In this document: in pieces, positions 34,038 through 43,613 of the stretch | Position numbering within the stretch: the first letter of the stretch is position 1 | Layout: every line of letters starts with the position of its first letter | Assembly: GCF_003867075.1 (NCBI RefSeq) | Contig: NZ_CP032544.1 | Span: forward strand, 1,337,501 to 1,401,500 | From: Tenacibaculum mesophilum | GTDB lineage: Bacteria > Bacteroidota > Bacteroidia > Flavobacteriales > Flavobacteriaceae | Direction: 5' to 3' | Length of the DNA: 64,000 nt | The notes under the pieces: generated by a model | Seen by the model: the letters and a program-made list of their open reading frames with translations, nothing else | Databases searched by the model: none | What the model was told of the DNA's origin: nothing | Translations under genes and position numbers: made by a program

Positions 34038-35698
34038 TTTTTCTGTACTCTTTTTAGGTTTAACAAATCAATCGGATTAATTCCTAAACCGGTAACATTA
34101 TTTTGTGTAAAGCGAATTACCTCATCGTAATATAACGGTACAATTGGTGCTTCAGCAATAATAATACTATCCATTTTTTGGTATAACTTATAACGTCTTT
34201 TTATAGCTACTTCTTTGATAGATTGTTCATACAAAGTATCAAAAAAGTCATTTTTAAAATGTGTATAGTTAGGCCCATTAGGAGTAAAATTTTTGCTGTA
34301 AAATAGCGATACATAGTTTTCCGCATCAGGGTAATCAGCAATCCAACTTGCTCTAAAAATAGGCAACTTTCCATTTGCTTTTCCTTGACGCAAGGTTGAA
34401 GGCGGAATCACATCTACTTTGGTAGCTACTCCTATTTTTTGTAATTCACGTTGAATAAACTCGCACAAATCTAAATAATTGCTGTTCGTTGTAATGGCTA
34501 TTTGTGGATTCTCATCTCCTGTCTCTTCTTTGTATTGTGCTACTAACCTCTTCGCTTCTTCAGGTTTGTATGAATATCCTTGTTGGTTATTGAATGAAGG
34601 CAATCCTTTCGGGATGAATCCACTTGTAGCAGGACTCCCAATTCCGTTTCTTAAGAACTTAATCATCTTCTCCCTATCAAAACCATAATTGATGGCTTGT
34701 CGTATCAATTTTGATTTTGTTGGATGTTTCTCTTCTCCATCTAAGTAAATTCCTAAATATTCTGTGTTTAAATACGCTCCTGTTTGCATATTGATTGTAG
34801 AAGCATATTTCTCTTTTAAAGTTCCATCAGTGTTTAGAATATCATCTTTATACGAAGCGTCCAAACTCTTCATAAAGTCAATATTTCCTTGGATAAACTG
34901 TAAAAACTCACTTTGTTTGTCTGGTAAAAAAGTAACAGCAACCGACTCTAAATACGGAAGTTGTTTTCCATTTTCATCCTTTTCAAAATAGAGTGGATTT
35001 TTTCTCAATACCAACTTAGTATTTTCAACCCAAAGTTTAAAATGAAAAGGTCCTGTTCCAATCGGATTTGCTCTAAACTCATTCCCAAAATAATCAATAG
35101 CTTCTTTTGGTACAACCGAGCAATATTTCATAGCCAGCAGCCCTAAAAAAGGTGGAAAAGGTTGCTTTAAATTGATGGTAAAAACAGAATCGTTCTCTGC
35201 TTTGAATTTTTCTACATTTTGTAATACCCAACCTCCTGGAGACGCTACATTCTTATCAAGTAATCTATTAAAAGAATATTCAAAGTCTTGGGCTATTACA
35301 TTTCTCGTAGAATCTTTTCCAAATAATTCATGCTTATGAAATAACACGTCATTTCTTAACTCAAACTGATAGGTTTTTCCATCTTCAGAAACTGTCCAGT
35401 TTTTTGCTATCGAAGGTTGTACTTGTAAACTATCATCTAATTCTACCAATCCGTTATATAGTTGGTTGACTCCCCAAATATTTCGCTGATCTTTTGCAAA
35501 AGCAGGATCTAATGAAGTAATATTTGAGTGCTCATTATAACGAAAAACCTGATTGTTTGTATATTTTGATTTCTTTTTAGTACAAGAAAAAAGAAACAAT
35601 AAGGCTATTAATACAACTAATTTATTTCTTTTTACGTTTATTTTTATAGTAGGTTTTATCTGCAATGTATATGGTTTTAGAAACTTCTGCAAAAACAA
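34034..35698 (-). CDS. peptide ABC transporter substrate-binding lipoprotein
   Basis: A family-5 extracellular solute-binding protein (OppA/DppA-like) that delivers oligopeptides. A lipobox (LFSC, around Cys39) is followed by LDPAFAKDQRNIWGVNQLYNGLVELD, NWTVSEDGKTYQFELRNDVLFH and GTGPFHFKLW, typical of the family. The N-terminal region before the hydrophobic core is unusually long (about 23 residues) and overlaps the upstream gene by 77 bp. The true start may be a non-ATG codon closer to VKRNKLVVLIALLF. No permease genes are adjacent. Confidence 0.88.
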   Translation of the reverse strand: MFLQKFLKPYTLQIKPTIKINVKRNKLVVLIALLFLFSCTKKKSKYTNNQVFRYNEHSNITSLDPAFAKDQRNIWGVNQLYNGLVELDDSLQVQPSIAKNWTVSEDGKTYQFELRNDVLFHKHELFGKDSTRNVIAQDFEYSFNRLLDKNVASPGGWVLQNVEKFKAENDSVFTINLKQPFPPFLGLLAMKYCSVVPKEAIDYFGNEFRANPIGTGPFHFKLWVENTKLVLRKNPLYFEKDENGKQLPYLESVAVTFLPDKQSEFLQFIQGNIDFMKSLDASYKDDILNTDGTLKEKYASTINMQTGAYLNTEYLGIYLDGEEKHPTKSKLIRQAINYGFDREKMIKFLRNGIGSPATSGFIPKGLPSFNNQQGYSYKPEEAKRLVAQYKEETGDENPQIAITTNSNYLDLCEFIQRELQKIGVATKVDVIPPSTLRQGKANGKLPIFRASWIADYPDAENYVSLFYSKNFTPNGPNYTHFKNDFFDTLYEQSIKEVAIKRRYKLYQKMDSIIIAEAPIVPLYYDEVIRFTQNNVTGLGINPIDLLNLKRVQKN

Positions 35699-36134
35699 CA
35701 GTTTTATCTTGGTTCGTTATTTTAATATCTTTTATTAAATTGATTTCCTGTTCATTTTTAACCTGCTTTTTTATTTGTTTTATTTCATCTTCAGAAAAAA
35801 TAAAATCTACATAAGCATCTTGCTTTACAGGTCTTTTAAATAATATTGTTGCAGCTTTATCCCAAACTACATAAGTATCTCCAAGAATATTTATTAACTG
35901 AATCATAAAAATAGGATCGGTTGCAGAAAATAAGCTCCCTCCAAAAATAGATCCTACGTAATTCTTATTCTTATAAGTAATAGGAATTTTTACTTGCGCT
36001 TTTAACAAATCTTCAGAAACATAATTTATTTTCCCAGTAGATCTTCTATACATGGGAGAAATATTGAATCCATACTTAAAAATAGTACTTTGTTTAAAAA
36101 ACCTTTTTAAAAAATTAGAAATTGTTGCGTACAT
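35622..36134 (-). CDS. DUF4442 (hotdog-fold thioesterase-like) protein
   Basis: A 170-residue protein with the DUF4442 pattern: ISPMYRRSTGKINYVSEDLLKAQVKIPITYKNKNYVGSIFGGSLFSATDP and VVWDKAATILFKRPVKQ. DUF4442 proteins share the hotdog fold of acyl-CoA thioesterases. The C-terminus is Lys-rich and overlaps the downstream lipoprotein gene. It lies 2 bp after the ABM-domain gene. Confidence 0.82.
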   Translation of the reverse strand: MYATISNFLKRFFKQSTIFKYGFNISPMYRRSTGKINYVSEDLLKAQVKIPITYKNKNYVGSIFGGSLFSATDPIFMIQLINILGDTYVVWDKAATILFKRPVKQDAYVDFIFSEDEIKQIKKQVKNEQEINLIKDIKITNQDKTVVFAEVSKTIYIADKTYYKNKRKKK

Positions 36135-36136
36135 AC

Positions 36137-36457
36137 CTATCCTTTTTCAAAACCATACTCTCGTTCTACTTTACATATACGTAGTTGATATTTTTTATAC
36201 CACCTTTCTCTTCCTTTATTTCTAGCTTCAGTATGCTCTACATTATTTCTCCATTTTACAATAGCATCCAAACTTTCCCAATAAGAAACCGTAATGCCTA
36301 CATTGCTCCTTGTCGACTCAACACCTAAATACCCATCTTGTTCTTTAGCTAAATTGTCCATTTTTTCAGCCATCTCATAATATCCTTCTGTATCATCTGA
36401 AAGAGTTGTCGTGAAAATTACTGCGTAATATGGAGGTTTTAAATTATCTACTATCAT
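36137..36457 (-). CDS. antibiotic biosynthesis monooxygenase (ABM) domain protein
   Basis: A 106-residue dimeric alpha/beta-barrel domain: YYAVIFTTTLSDDTEGYYEMAEKMDNLAKEQDGYLGVES and ISYWESLDAIVKWRNNVEH-like segments (here VSYWESLDAIVKWRNN) are characteristic of ABM-fold proteins. These include small monooxygenases and many uncharacterised stress proteins. It overlaps the upstream acetyltransferase gene by 4 bp. Confidence 0.85.
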   Translation of the reverse strand: MIVDNLKPPYYAVIFTTTLSDDTEGYYEMAEKMDNLAKEQDGYLGVESTRSNVGITVSYWESLDAIVKWRNNVEHTEARNKGRERWYKKYQLRICKVEREYGFEKG

Positions 36458-36954
36458 AAAATTAGTTCATATTTTGTTTCTGGTAGACCAATATCATCAC
36501 TTATAAATTTCTCTACCGCAACAAAGTTGAATCGTTCTAATATTTTAGCGGAAGCAACATTTTCATCCACCACACACCCTATAAGTTTTTTCATTCCAAT
36601 AGATTTACAGTACTGTATTAATCCTTCACAAAGTTCAGTTGCAAAACCATTTCCCCAGTATCGTTCTATAAACCGATATCCTATTTCATCATTTCCTTCT
36701 TCATCTTTTACCAAAGCAACCGTGCCTACAAAATTATTGTCTGACTTACGTTCTATGGCATATATCCAAAAATCATTTTCTTTATTAGTGTATCGTGCTA
36801 TAAGCTGTTCTAAATCCTCTTTACTTTCTTCTAAATCTTTAGGTTCCCCAGTGGCGTATTGCAATACTTTCGGATTGCTTTCTAGCTCATAAAAAGGTTC
36901 TATATCAACAACTTGAAGCTTTCGAATAAGTAATCTTTTCGTTTCAAAAATCAT
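36454..36954 (-). CDS. GNAT N-acetyltransferase (RimJ/RimL type)
   Basis: A 166-residue acetyltransferase with ETKRLLIRKLQVVDIEPFYEL at the start, the acetyl-CoA-binding region NDEIGYRFIERYWGNGFATEL (about 105-125) and VDENVASAKILERFNFVAVEKF. This group acetylates protein N-termini, amino acids or antibiotics, and the substrate is unknown. It is the first gene of a three-gene minus-strand operon. Confidence 0.88.
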   Translation of the reverse strand: MIFETKRLLIRKLQVVDIEPFYELESNPKVLQYATGEPKDLEESKEDLEQLIARYTNKENDFWIYAIERKSDNNFVGTVALVKDEEGNDEIGYRFIERYWGNGFATELCEGLIQYCKSIGMKKLIGCVVDENVASAKILERFNFVAVEKFISDDIGLPETKYELIL

Positions 36955-36965
36955 GAATATTATCG

Positions 36966-36973
36966 TACTTTTG
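36966..36973 (+). promoter_or_regulatory. minus-7 box of mtaB
   Basis: TACTTTTG matches TANNTTTG. The resulting leader of about 100 nt contains a small hairpin, ACTGCTTTAAGCAGT (36984-36998). Confidence 0.55.
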
Positions 36974-37081
36974 CAAACCCAAAACTGCTTTAAGCAGTCG
37001 TAGATTAAATAAACTATACGAACTTCTAAAAAATTAAAGACTTGTACAAGGCTTTTGTTTTTTATTTAGGATAGAGAAAAG

Positions 37082-38416
37082 ATGAATGTAGATAAGAAAG
37101 TAGCTTTTTACACCTTAGGTTGTAAATTAAATTTTTCAGAAACCTCAACCATTGCCAGAAACTTTGTTAATGAAGGGTTTGAGCGTGTTGAGTTTGAAGA
37201 GGAAGCAGATATATATGTAATTAATACTTGTTCGGTAACAGACAATGCTGATAAGCGCTTTAAAAGCATTGTAAAATCTGCCTTAAAGAAAAATGAAGAG
37301 GCTTTTGTTATTGGTGTAGGATGTTATGCGCAATTAAAACCTGAAGAATTAGCTGCTGTTGATGGTGTAGATTTAGTATTGGGTGCTACGGAAAAGTTTA
37401 ATGTAACTAGCTATATTAACGACTTAACCAAAAATGACATTGGTGAAGTACATTCTTGTGAAATTGAAGATGCCGATTTTTATGTAGGTTCGTATTCTAT
37501 TGGAGATCGTACCCGTGCTTTCTTAAAAGTGCAAGATGGTTGTGACTACAAATGTACTTACTGTACGATACCGTTAGCACGTGGAATTTCTCGAAGTGAT
37601 ACGTTAGAAAACGTATTGAAAAATGCCAAAGAAATTTCTGAAAAAGGGATTAAAGAAATTGTTTTAACAGGAGTAAATATTGGTGACTACGGAAAAGGTG
37701 AATTCGGTAATAAAAAACACGAACATACCTTTTTAGAGTTGGTACAAGCTCTTGATAAAGTAGAAGGAATTAACCGTTTACGAATCTCTTCAATTGAACC
37801 TAACTTATTAAAAGATGAAACAATTGATTTTGTTTCCAACTCAAATACGTTTGTTCCTCATTTTCACATTCCTCTACAATCAGGAAGTGACACACTTTTA
37901 AAGAAAATGAAGCGTCGCTATTTACGTAAAGTATATACTGATAGAGTTGCAAAAATTAAGGAAGTAATGCCTAACGCTTGTATTGGTGTAGATGTTATTG
38001 TTGGGTTCCCTGGTGAAACAGATGAATTGTTTTTAGAAACCTATAACTATTTAGCTGATTTAGATATTTCTTACTTACACGTTTTCACGTATTCTGAAAG
38101 ACCAAATACTGAAGCTAACGAAATGGATGGTGTGGTTCCAAAGAAAACACGTGCAAAACGAAGTAAAATGCTGCGTGGATTATCTGTTAAAAAACGTAGA
38201 GCTTTTTATGAAAGTCAGTTAAGTAACACGTTAACTGTTTTATTTGAAAGTGAGAACAAAGAAGGGTATATCCACGGGTTTACAGAAAACTATGTAAAGG
38301 TTAAAGCTCCTTGGAATCCTGAATTAGTGAATACATTACATACAGTTACGTTAACAAAAATTGATGAAGATGGTTTAGTTCGTTTTGATTTTGTAGATAC
38401 TGAAGTTATTGCTTAA
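37082..38416 (+). CDS. mtaB: tRNA t6A37 methylthiotransferase MtaB
   Basis: A radical SAM methylthiotransferase that adds a methylthio group to t6A37 of tRNA. The N-terminal UPF0004 domain has its three cluster cysteines (LGCKLN, NTCSVTD, VGCYAQ), the radical SAM motif is CDYKCTYC, and a C-terminal TRAM-like region follows (about 375-440). The opening VAFYTLGCKLNFSETSTIAR is characteristic of MtaB rather than MiaB or RimO. The 444-residue length fits. Confidence 0.92.
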   Translation: MNVDKKVAFYTLGCKLNFSETSTIARNFVNEGFERVEFEEEADIYVINTCSVTDNADKRFKSIVKSALKKNEEAFVIGVGCYAQLKPEELAAVDGVDLVLGATEKFNVTSYINDLTKNDIGEVHSCEIEDADFYVGSYSIGDRTRAFLKVQDGCDYKCTYCTIPLARGISRSDTLENVLKNAKEISEKGIKEIVLTGVNIGDYGKGEFGNKKHEHTFLELVQALDKVEGINRLRISSIEPNLLKDETIDFVSNSNTFVPHFHIPLQSGSDTLLKKMKRRYLRKVYTDRVAKIKEVMPNACIGVDVIVGFPGETDELFLETYNYLADLDISYLHVFTYSERPNTEANEMDGVVPKKTRAKRSKMLRGLSVKKRRAFYESQLSNTLTVLFESENKEGYIHGFTENYVKVKAPWNPELVNTLHTVTLTKIDEDGLVRFDFVDTEVIA

Positions 38417-38452
38417 CTTGTCAACTAGTTCACTCAATCAAAAAAACTACCT

Positions 38453-39199
38453 ATGAAGTATTTATTATACTCTTTTTTAGCCTTAGGAATCTCTTGTGGT
38501 ATTCCTAAAAAAGGTTCTGAAACCAAATTAACAGAGCCAACTGAAAAAGTAATAATTGCTAAAGAAGAAGCTACTAAACCTATGGCTTCTCAAAATCAAC
38601 TGATTGTTGTTCTTAAAAACGCTAAAAGTATTGATGATGTAAAATCACTTATAAAAAATAGCGGTTTAACTTGGAGTAAAATGGCTTATGAAACAGGTGC
38701 TTCAAAAATAGGTATTGTTGAAGTTCCAGAAGGGAAACGTGATTTTTGGATTGATAAATTACAAGAAAGTGGTGAGTTCAGATTGATTGATGCCAACACC
38801 GATGAAAAATTAACTAACATTATTTCCGAAGAAAAAAACAATCTTTTAAGAATTACTAAAACTCAATGTTTTGGTGACTGTCCAGTATATACTGTTTCCA
38901 TTGATAAAGAAGGAAACGTTGTTTACAACGGAGTAGAATATGTACTTGTAAAAGGTATTCAGAAATTTACGCTTTCTGAAAAACAACTACAGGAGTTAAA
39001 CGAAAAACTTACTAAAAAGGATTTTAAAAATTTTAAAGACGCTTATAACAATCCTAGAATACCTGATTTATCTAGCACTTACATAGTTCATGATGGAAAA
39101 CAAATTTTAATTCGTTTATGGAAAGATATTCCTGATGAACTTATTGATATACATGAATATATAGATGGTATTTTATTAGACAAAAAGTTTATTGAATAA
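38453..39199 (+). CDS. DUF6438-like lipoprotein
   Basis: A lipoprotein (lipobox ISCG, around Cys15) with an N-terminal half of unknown type and a C-terminal domain (about 125-235) that begins LLRITKTQCFGDCPVYTVSIDKEGNVVYNG. The CFGDCPVY motif is typical of DUF6438 domains of Bacteroidota. No function is known. It ends one base into the next gene's start. Confidence 0.75.
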   Translation: MKYLLYSFLALGISCGIPKKGSETKLTEPTEKVIIAKEEATKPMASQNQLIVVLKNAKSIDDVKSLIKNSGLTWSKMAYETGASKIGIVEVPEGKRDFWIDKLQESGEFRLIDANTDEKLTNIISEEKNNLLRITKTQCFGDCPVYTVSIDKEGNVVYNGVEYVLVKGIQKFTLSEKQLQELNEKLTKKDFKNFKDAYNNPRIPDLSSTYIVHDGKQILIRLWKDIPDELIDIHEYIDGILLDKKFIE

Positions 39200-39864
39200 T
39201 GCCTAAAACTCACTTATATTTTGTTCCTGGTTTAGCTGCCAATACCAAAATATTTGAGCGTATTTCTTTACCAGAAGAACATTTTGAATTACACTTTTTA
39301 GATTGGATGCTTCCAACATCTATCGATGAAAGTATTGAAGAATATGCCGAACGATTATGTGCTAAAATCCAACATAAAAACCCTATCTTAATTGGGGTCT
39401 CTTTTGGGGGAATTATCGTACAAGAGATGAGTAAAATTATTGATTGTAAAAAAATAATTATAATTTCTAGCGTTAAAAACAATAAAGAGTTTCCCAAACG
39501 TTTTAAATTAGTACAAGTAACAAAAGCCTATAAACTTTTCCCTTCAAAAGTTATTTCAAATATTGAAAGTTACGAACGCTACTTTTTTAATGATTATTTA
39601 AAAAAACGAGCTGAGCTATATAAAATATATTTATCCATAAGAGATAAAAAGTATTTGCAATGGGCTATATACAACGTATTACATTGGAAGCAAGAAAAAT
39701 CAATTCCTGGAATAGTACATATTCATGGAAAAAAAGACGAGGTTTTTCCTATAAAGTATATCAAAAACGCAATTGAAGTTGAAAATGGTACACATGTGAT
39801 GATACTGACCAAGTCAAAAACTATTTCTGAAATATTAAAAAAGGAATGTTTTTTGATGGATTAA
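39199..39864 (+). CDS. alpha/beta hydrolase
   Basis: A 221-residue alpha/beta-hydrolase-like protein with the nucleophile elbow GVSFGGIIV (around 70-78), an oxyanion-type FVPGLAANTKIF near the N-terminus and a late HIHGKKDEVFP plus NGTHVMI that can supply the acid and histidine. The substrate is unknown. It shares one base with the preceding lipoprotein gene, so the pair is co-translated. Confidence 0.78.
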   Translation: MPKTHLYFVPGLAANTKIFERISLPEEHFELHFLDWMLPTSIDESIEEYAERLCAKIQHKNPILIGVSFGGIIVQEMSKIIDCKKIIIISSVKNNKEFPKRFKLVQVTKAYKLFPSKVISNIESYERYFFNDYLKKRAELYKIYLSIRDKKYLQWAIYNVLHWKQEKSIPGIVHIHGKKDEVFPIKYIKNAIEVENGTHVMILTKSKTISEILKKECFLMD

Positions 39865-39900
39865 TACCATTACACAACTTGACAAAAACTAAAAGAACAA

Positions 39901-40803
39901 ATGAACAAATCAATCCGTTTCTTATCTATCTTAACTATAGTATTTGTTGGAATTTTATTTACCAATACTATAAGTAAATCAAACGAACCTACCATTAAAA
40001 ATGTGGCAGAAAGCTATGAGGTTAAGGCTTTAAAACTACCTAACGATTTAAATTTAGCTGGAGAACGAGTTCCTATTGAAAAACCCGACATTAAAGAACG
40101 AATGGATCGCGAGCTTTTAGTAAACACCTATTGGCAGTCTAATGGATTGTTATTAATAAAACGTGCTAATAAATACTTTCCTATTTTAGAACCTCTACTA
40201 GAAAAATATGGCTTACCTGACGATTTTAAGTTTTTAGCCTTGGCTGAAAGTGGATTTATTGATGAAACATCACATGTAGGAGCTGCTGGTATGTGGCATT
40301 TTATGAAACAAACAGGAAGAGAATATGGATTAGAAATTAATAGTAATGTTGATGAACGTTACCATATTGAAAAATCTACTAAAGTAGCTGCTGAATATTT
40401 AAAGAAATCAAAAGAGCGTTTCGGTTCTTGGACACTTGCGGCAGCAGCTTACAATGCAGGCAACTACGGTATTTCAAAAAGATTAGATGCTCAAGGTGTA
40501 ACCAGTTATTATGATGCTTTATTACCTGATGAGACTGAACGATATGTATTCAGAATTTTAGCCTTAAAAGAAATCATCTCAAATCCAGAAAAATACGGTT
40601 TCACATTCGATAAAGAAGATTTGTACACGTTACCTGAAACTTACACTGTAAAAGTAGATACAGCCATTACTGATATTGCTTTGTTTGCTAAAAAGTTTGG
40701 TACTACCTATAAAGATTTAAAACTACACAACTCTTGGTTGAGAGAAAACAAATTAAATAATAAGAGTAGAAAATTATACGAAATTAAAATTCCTGTTCAG
40801 TAA
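39901..40803 (+). CDS. MltD-like lytic transglycosylase
   Basis: An exported peptidoglycan lytic transglycosylase: an N-terminal hydrophobic segment, then an SLT domain (about 95-225) with catalytic Glu in LALAESGFIDETSH, GAAGMWHFMKQTGREYGL and AAAAYNAGNYGI, and a C-terminal LysM-like repeat (about 245-298; YTVKVDTAITDIALFAKKFGTTYKDLKLHN). It cleaves glycan strands during wall turnover. It overlaps the next small gene by one base. Confidence 0.9.
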   Translation: MNKSIRFLSILTIVFVGILFTNTISKSNEPTIKNVAESYEVKALKLPNDLNLAGERVPIEKPDIKERMDRELLVNTYWQSNGLLLIKRANKYFPILEPLLEKYGLPDDFKFLALAESGFIDETSHVGAAGMWHFMKQTGREYGLEINSNVDERYHIEKSTKVAAEYLKKSKERFGSWTLAAAAYNAGNYGISKRLDAQGVTSYYDALLPDETERYVFRILALKEIISNPEKYGFTFDKEDLYTLPETYTVKVDTAITDIALFAKKFGTTYKDLKLHNSWLRENKLNNKSRKLYEIKIPVQ

Positions 40804-41009
40804 TGAGTAAAGTAATGCCCTATTTTTATCTTGTTTTTGGTTTGGTAATACTATTTGATGGTGTTACTCAATTTTTAGAAAACAAAGAGATATACAAGTT
40901 GCTTTTCTCTTGGACAACGACGGATAAATATTTTTACTTAGGTATAAAAATTATCTTTAGTTTATTCTTCTTTTTTACTGGATATAAGAGGTTTAAAGCA
41001 AAAGCATAA
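40803..41009 (+). CDS. small membrane protein (two helices)
   Basis: A 68-residue protein with two hydrophobic segments (about 5-22 and 42-62) joined by a short polar loop. It begins within the stop codon of the lytic transglycosylase (TAATG) and ends 5 bp before a terminator. No family is recognised. Confidence 0.65.
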   Translation: MSKVMPYFYLVFGLVILFDGVTQFLENKEIYKLLFSWTTTDKYFYLGIKIIFSLFFFFTGYKRFKAKA

Positions 41010-41013
41010 AACA

Positions 41014-41043
41014 AAAAAGCGCATTCTTTCGAATGCGCTTTTT
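41014..41043. terminator. bidirectional terminator
   Basis: A perfect 13-bp stem AAAAAGCGCATTC / GAATGCGCTTTTT with a TTTC loop lies between convergent genes and gives a T run in either direction. Confidence 0.9.
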
Positions 41044-41063
41044 GTTTATTTACTATTTATTTT

Positions 41064-41756
41064 CTATTGAAAATCGGTGTTTAATTTTATGTAATCTAAG
41101 AATTCACGCTTGGTTTCTTTGTTTTTAAATGCTCCACCAAACTCAGCAGTTACTGTACTACTTTCAATATCTTTAATACCACGTGAGTTAACACATAAAT
41201 GTTTAGCATCTATAACACAGGCAACATCTTGCGTTCCTAATGCTTCTTGCATTGCTTGTACTACTTGCATTGTTAAACGCTCTTGTACTTGCGGACGCTT
41301 AGCATAATACTCTACAATACGATTCATCTTAGATAAACCGATTACTTTACCATTTGAAATATACGCCACATGTGCTCTACCAATAATTGGTAATAAATGA
41401 TGCTCACATGTTGAATATACAATAATGTTTTTTTCAACTAACATTTCACCGTACTTGTACGTATTGTCAAATGTAGAAGGCTCTGGTTTGTTTTCAGGAT
41501 TTAATCCCATAAACAACTCATTCACGAAAGCTTTAGCTACTCTTTTAGGAGTACCTTGCATACTATCGTCTGTTAAATCCATTCCTAAGGTTTCAAGAAT
41601 TTCTCTAACGCTCTCTTGAATTTTTTCAATTTTTTCCTTGTCAGAAATATCGAAAGCATCTGCACGTAAAGGCGTTTTAGCCGATGTACCAATGTGGTTC
41701 TCTCCTATTTCATCTATGCTATCGTCATTCATTTTGTTGTTGTTCACTTCAAACAT
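41064..41756 (-). CDS. folE: GTP cyclohydrolase I
   Basis: Converts GTP to 7,8-dihydroneopterin triphosphate at the entry to folate (and queuosine) synthesis. The zinc and active-site residues are present in VYSTCEHHLLPIIGRAHVAY and HLCVNSRGIKDIES, with the family QERLT motif. The N-terminal 35 residues are polar and probably flexible. The 230-residue length is typical. It follows hisS by 47 bp on the minus strand. Confidence 0.96.
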   Translation of the reverse strand: MFEVNNNKMNDDSIDEIGENHIGTSAKTPLRADAFDISDKEKIEKIQESVREILETLGMDLTDDSMQGTPKRVAKAFVNELFMGLNPENKPEPSTFDNTYKYGEMLVEKNIIVYSTCEHHLLPIIGRAHVAYISNGKVIGLSKMNRIVEYYAKRPQVQERLTMQVVQAMQEALGTQDVACVIDAKHLCVNSRGIKDIESSTVTAEFGGAFKNKETKREFLDYIKLNTDFQ

Positions 41757-41803
41757 TTCTATCTAAAATTAGTAGGGCGCAAATTTACAACATTGTTGGT
41801 AAT

Positions 41804-43489
41804 TTACTGCACTTTATTTATCAATTCGTCTAAAGAACAAGTAGTTTGCTCTCCTGTCGACATATTTTTAACAACAAGCGTACCATTTTCAACGGTTGTC
41901 ACTACAAACTCAATTTCTCTATTTGTAGCGTATTTCCATTGCTTCTTTTGCTGATTGTTACTGCTTGCCACATCTGGATACATTTCTGACTTGATATTAT
42001 TTTGTCTTAATGTTTTTATGGCTTTTATTTTATCTAAACTCTCGTTTTCGTCAAAGTTTAAGAACAATACTTTAGGTTTTGGTAATTCTACTGCTTCAAA
42101 CAGTCCTAATTCTTCCATCACCAAGTAAATTCTATCCAACCCGAAAGATATTCCTACTCCAGAAACATCTTTTAAACCGAAAATACCTGTCAAGTCGTCA
42201 TAACGACCTCCACCTCCGATAGAACCCATTTTTACACCTTCTGGAGCGGCTACTTCATAAATAGCTCCTGTATAATAGTTCAATCCTCTAGCTAAGGTTA
42301 CATCTAATTCTAAACTAGCTGAATCTAGCCCGATGCTTTCTACATTATCAACCACAGTTCTTACATCAGCTACACCTTGTAATCCTTCTTCCGATTCTTG
42401 TAACATAGCCTCTAAAGAAGCTAACTTATCTTGATTACTTCCTGAAAAGTTAAATAACGGATCAACTTTTTCAATGGCTTCAGCAGAAATTCCTTTCTCC
42501 AACATCTCCTTAACCACACCGTCTTTTCCTATTTTATCTAACTTATCTAAAGCAACTGTAAAATCAATCAGTTTGTCTGATGCTCCAATTACCTCAGCAA
42601 TTCCAGACAAGATTTTTCGGTTATTGATTTTGATAGTCGTACCATTTAATCCTAACTTACTAAAAACTGTATCATATAATTGAACGAATTCAACTTCTTG
42701 CCATAATGAAGTACTTCCTACCACATCGGCATCACATTGATAAAACTCACGGAAACGTCCTTTTTGAGGTCTATCTGCTCTCCAAACTGGTTGAATTTGG
42801 TAACGTTTAAACGGAAACGTAATTTCGTTTTGGTGTTGTACTACGTAACGTGCAAACGGTACTGTTAAGTCGTAACGTAAGGCTTTATCAGAAATTAAAC
42901 TTGTATCCTTATTTATAACTTTCTTAATATAAAAATCAAAAATATTTGAGTCAAAGAAAACATTGCTTTTAATTCCTTTTTCTATATCATCAATTATTAT
43001 TATTGCTAAAACTTCATTTTTTTCTTTAAAAAAGTTTTTAAAATCATTCTTGAGATTCTTAAAAAGTTTATTATTGTTAAAACTTGTAGTAGTTTCATTT
43101 AAAGAATCTGACAAATATCTTTTAATATCCTCTTTTTTACTCTCTTCAGTTGTTAATTTCCATACTTCACCATTCTCTTTTATTACTCTTACACGTTTAA
43201 CGACTTTCTTTAGAATTCCTTTTAAAGTACTTTGAAAAAATTCAAAACTATTAAAGTCTGTTTTTACCTTACTTAAATAATCACCAGAATTCAAGATTTT
43301 AAAAATCAATCTATCCCCTTCTTCTCCATACTTCCCCATTAATGTAGAAGAGTTTTCAAAACTTGGCGTTTCAATAGGTTGAAATCCGAAATTTTCAAAC
43401 GAATGTTTTATCGTATTAAAAATATAGTTTCTCTTTGCTACTTCTGTTGATGAAAAATCTCTTGTTCCTTTTGGGATTCCTGGTTTCAT
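41804..43489 (-). CDS. hisS: histidyl-tRNA synthetase with an internal insertion
   Basis: A class II synthetase that charges tRNA-His. Motif 1 region (KGTRDFSS ... [12 protein letters not shown]), [14 protein letters not shown], motif 2 ([25 protein letters not shown]), [14 protein letters not shown] and motif 3 ([11 protein letters not shown]) are present, then an anticodon-binding domain. The protein has 561 residues against about 450-460 in relatives. An extra Lys/Asn/Phe-rich segment (about 77-192, nucleotides 42914-43261) sits between [11 protein letters not shown] and [11 protein letters not shown]. The reading frame is intact, so the enzyme is expected to be functional. Confidence 0.95.
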   Translation of the reverse strand: MKPGIPKGTRDFSSTEVAKRNYIFNTIKHSFENFGFQPIETPSFENSSTLMGKYGEEGDRLIFKILNSGDYLSKVKTDFNSFEFFQSTLKGILKKVVKRVRVIKENGEVWKLTTEESKKEDIKRYLSDSLNETTTSFNNNKLFKNLKNDFKNFFKEKNEVLAIIIIDDIEKGIKSNVFFDSNIFDFYIKKVINKDTSLISDKALRYDLTVPFARYVVQHQNEITFPFKRYQIQPVWRADRPQKGRFREFYQCDADVVGSTSLWQEVEFVQLYDTVFSKLGLNGTTIKINNRKILSGIAEVIGASDKLIDFTVALDKLDKIGKDGVVKEMLEKGISAEAIEKVDPLFNFSGSNQDKLASLEAMLQESEEGLQGVADVRTVVDNVESIGLDSASLELDVTLARGLNYYTGAIYEVAAPEGVKMGSIGGGGRYDDLTGIFGLKDVSGVGISFGLDRIYLVMEELGLFEAVELPKPKVLFLNFDENESLDKIKAIKTLRQNNIKSEMYPDVASSNNQQKKQWKYATNREIEFVVTTVENGTLVVKNMSTGEQTTCSLDELINKVQ

Positions 43490-43498
43490 TTTTTTTTG

Positions 43499-43570
43499 TT
43501 AATTATGAATTATGAATTTTTAATTATGAATTTATTGATAATTCGTAATTATTAATTCGTAATTTGATTT
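43499..43570. repeat. AATTATGAATT/AATTCGTAATT repeat cluster
   Basis: Several direct and inverted copies of the 11-mers AATTATGAATT and AATTCGTAATT lie between hisS and the YihY gene. The stretch is non-coding. Confidence 0.6.
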
Positions 43571-43613
43571 GCGTTTTAGCCTGCAAATATCCGAAAAATT
43601 ATGAAGAAAAATG

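Noticed and set aside
42914..43261. Intein in hisS
   Set aside because: The insert is too short, lacks the N-terminal Cys/Ser and terminal HN motif, and lies outside the usual catalytic insertion points.
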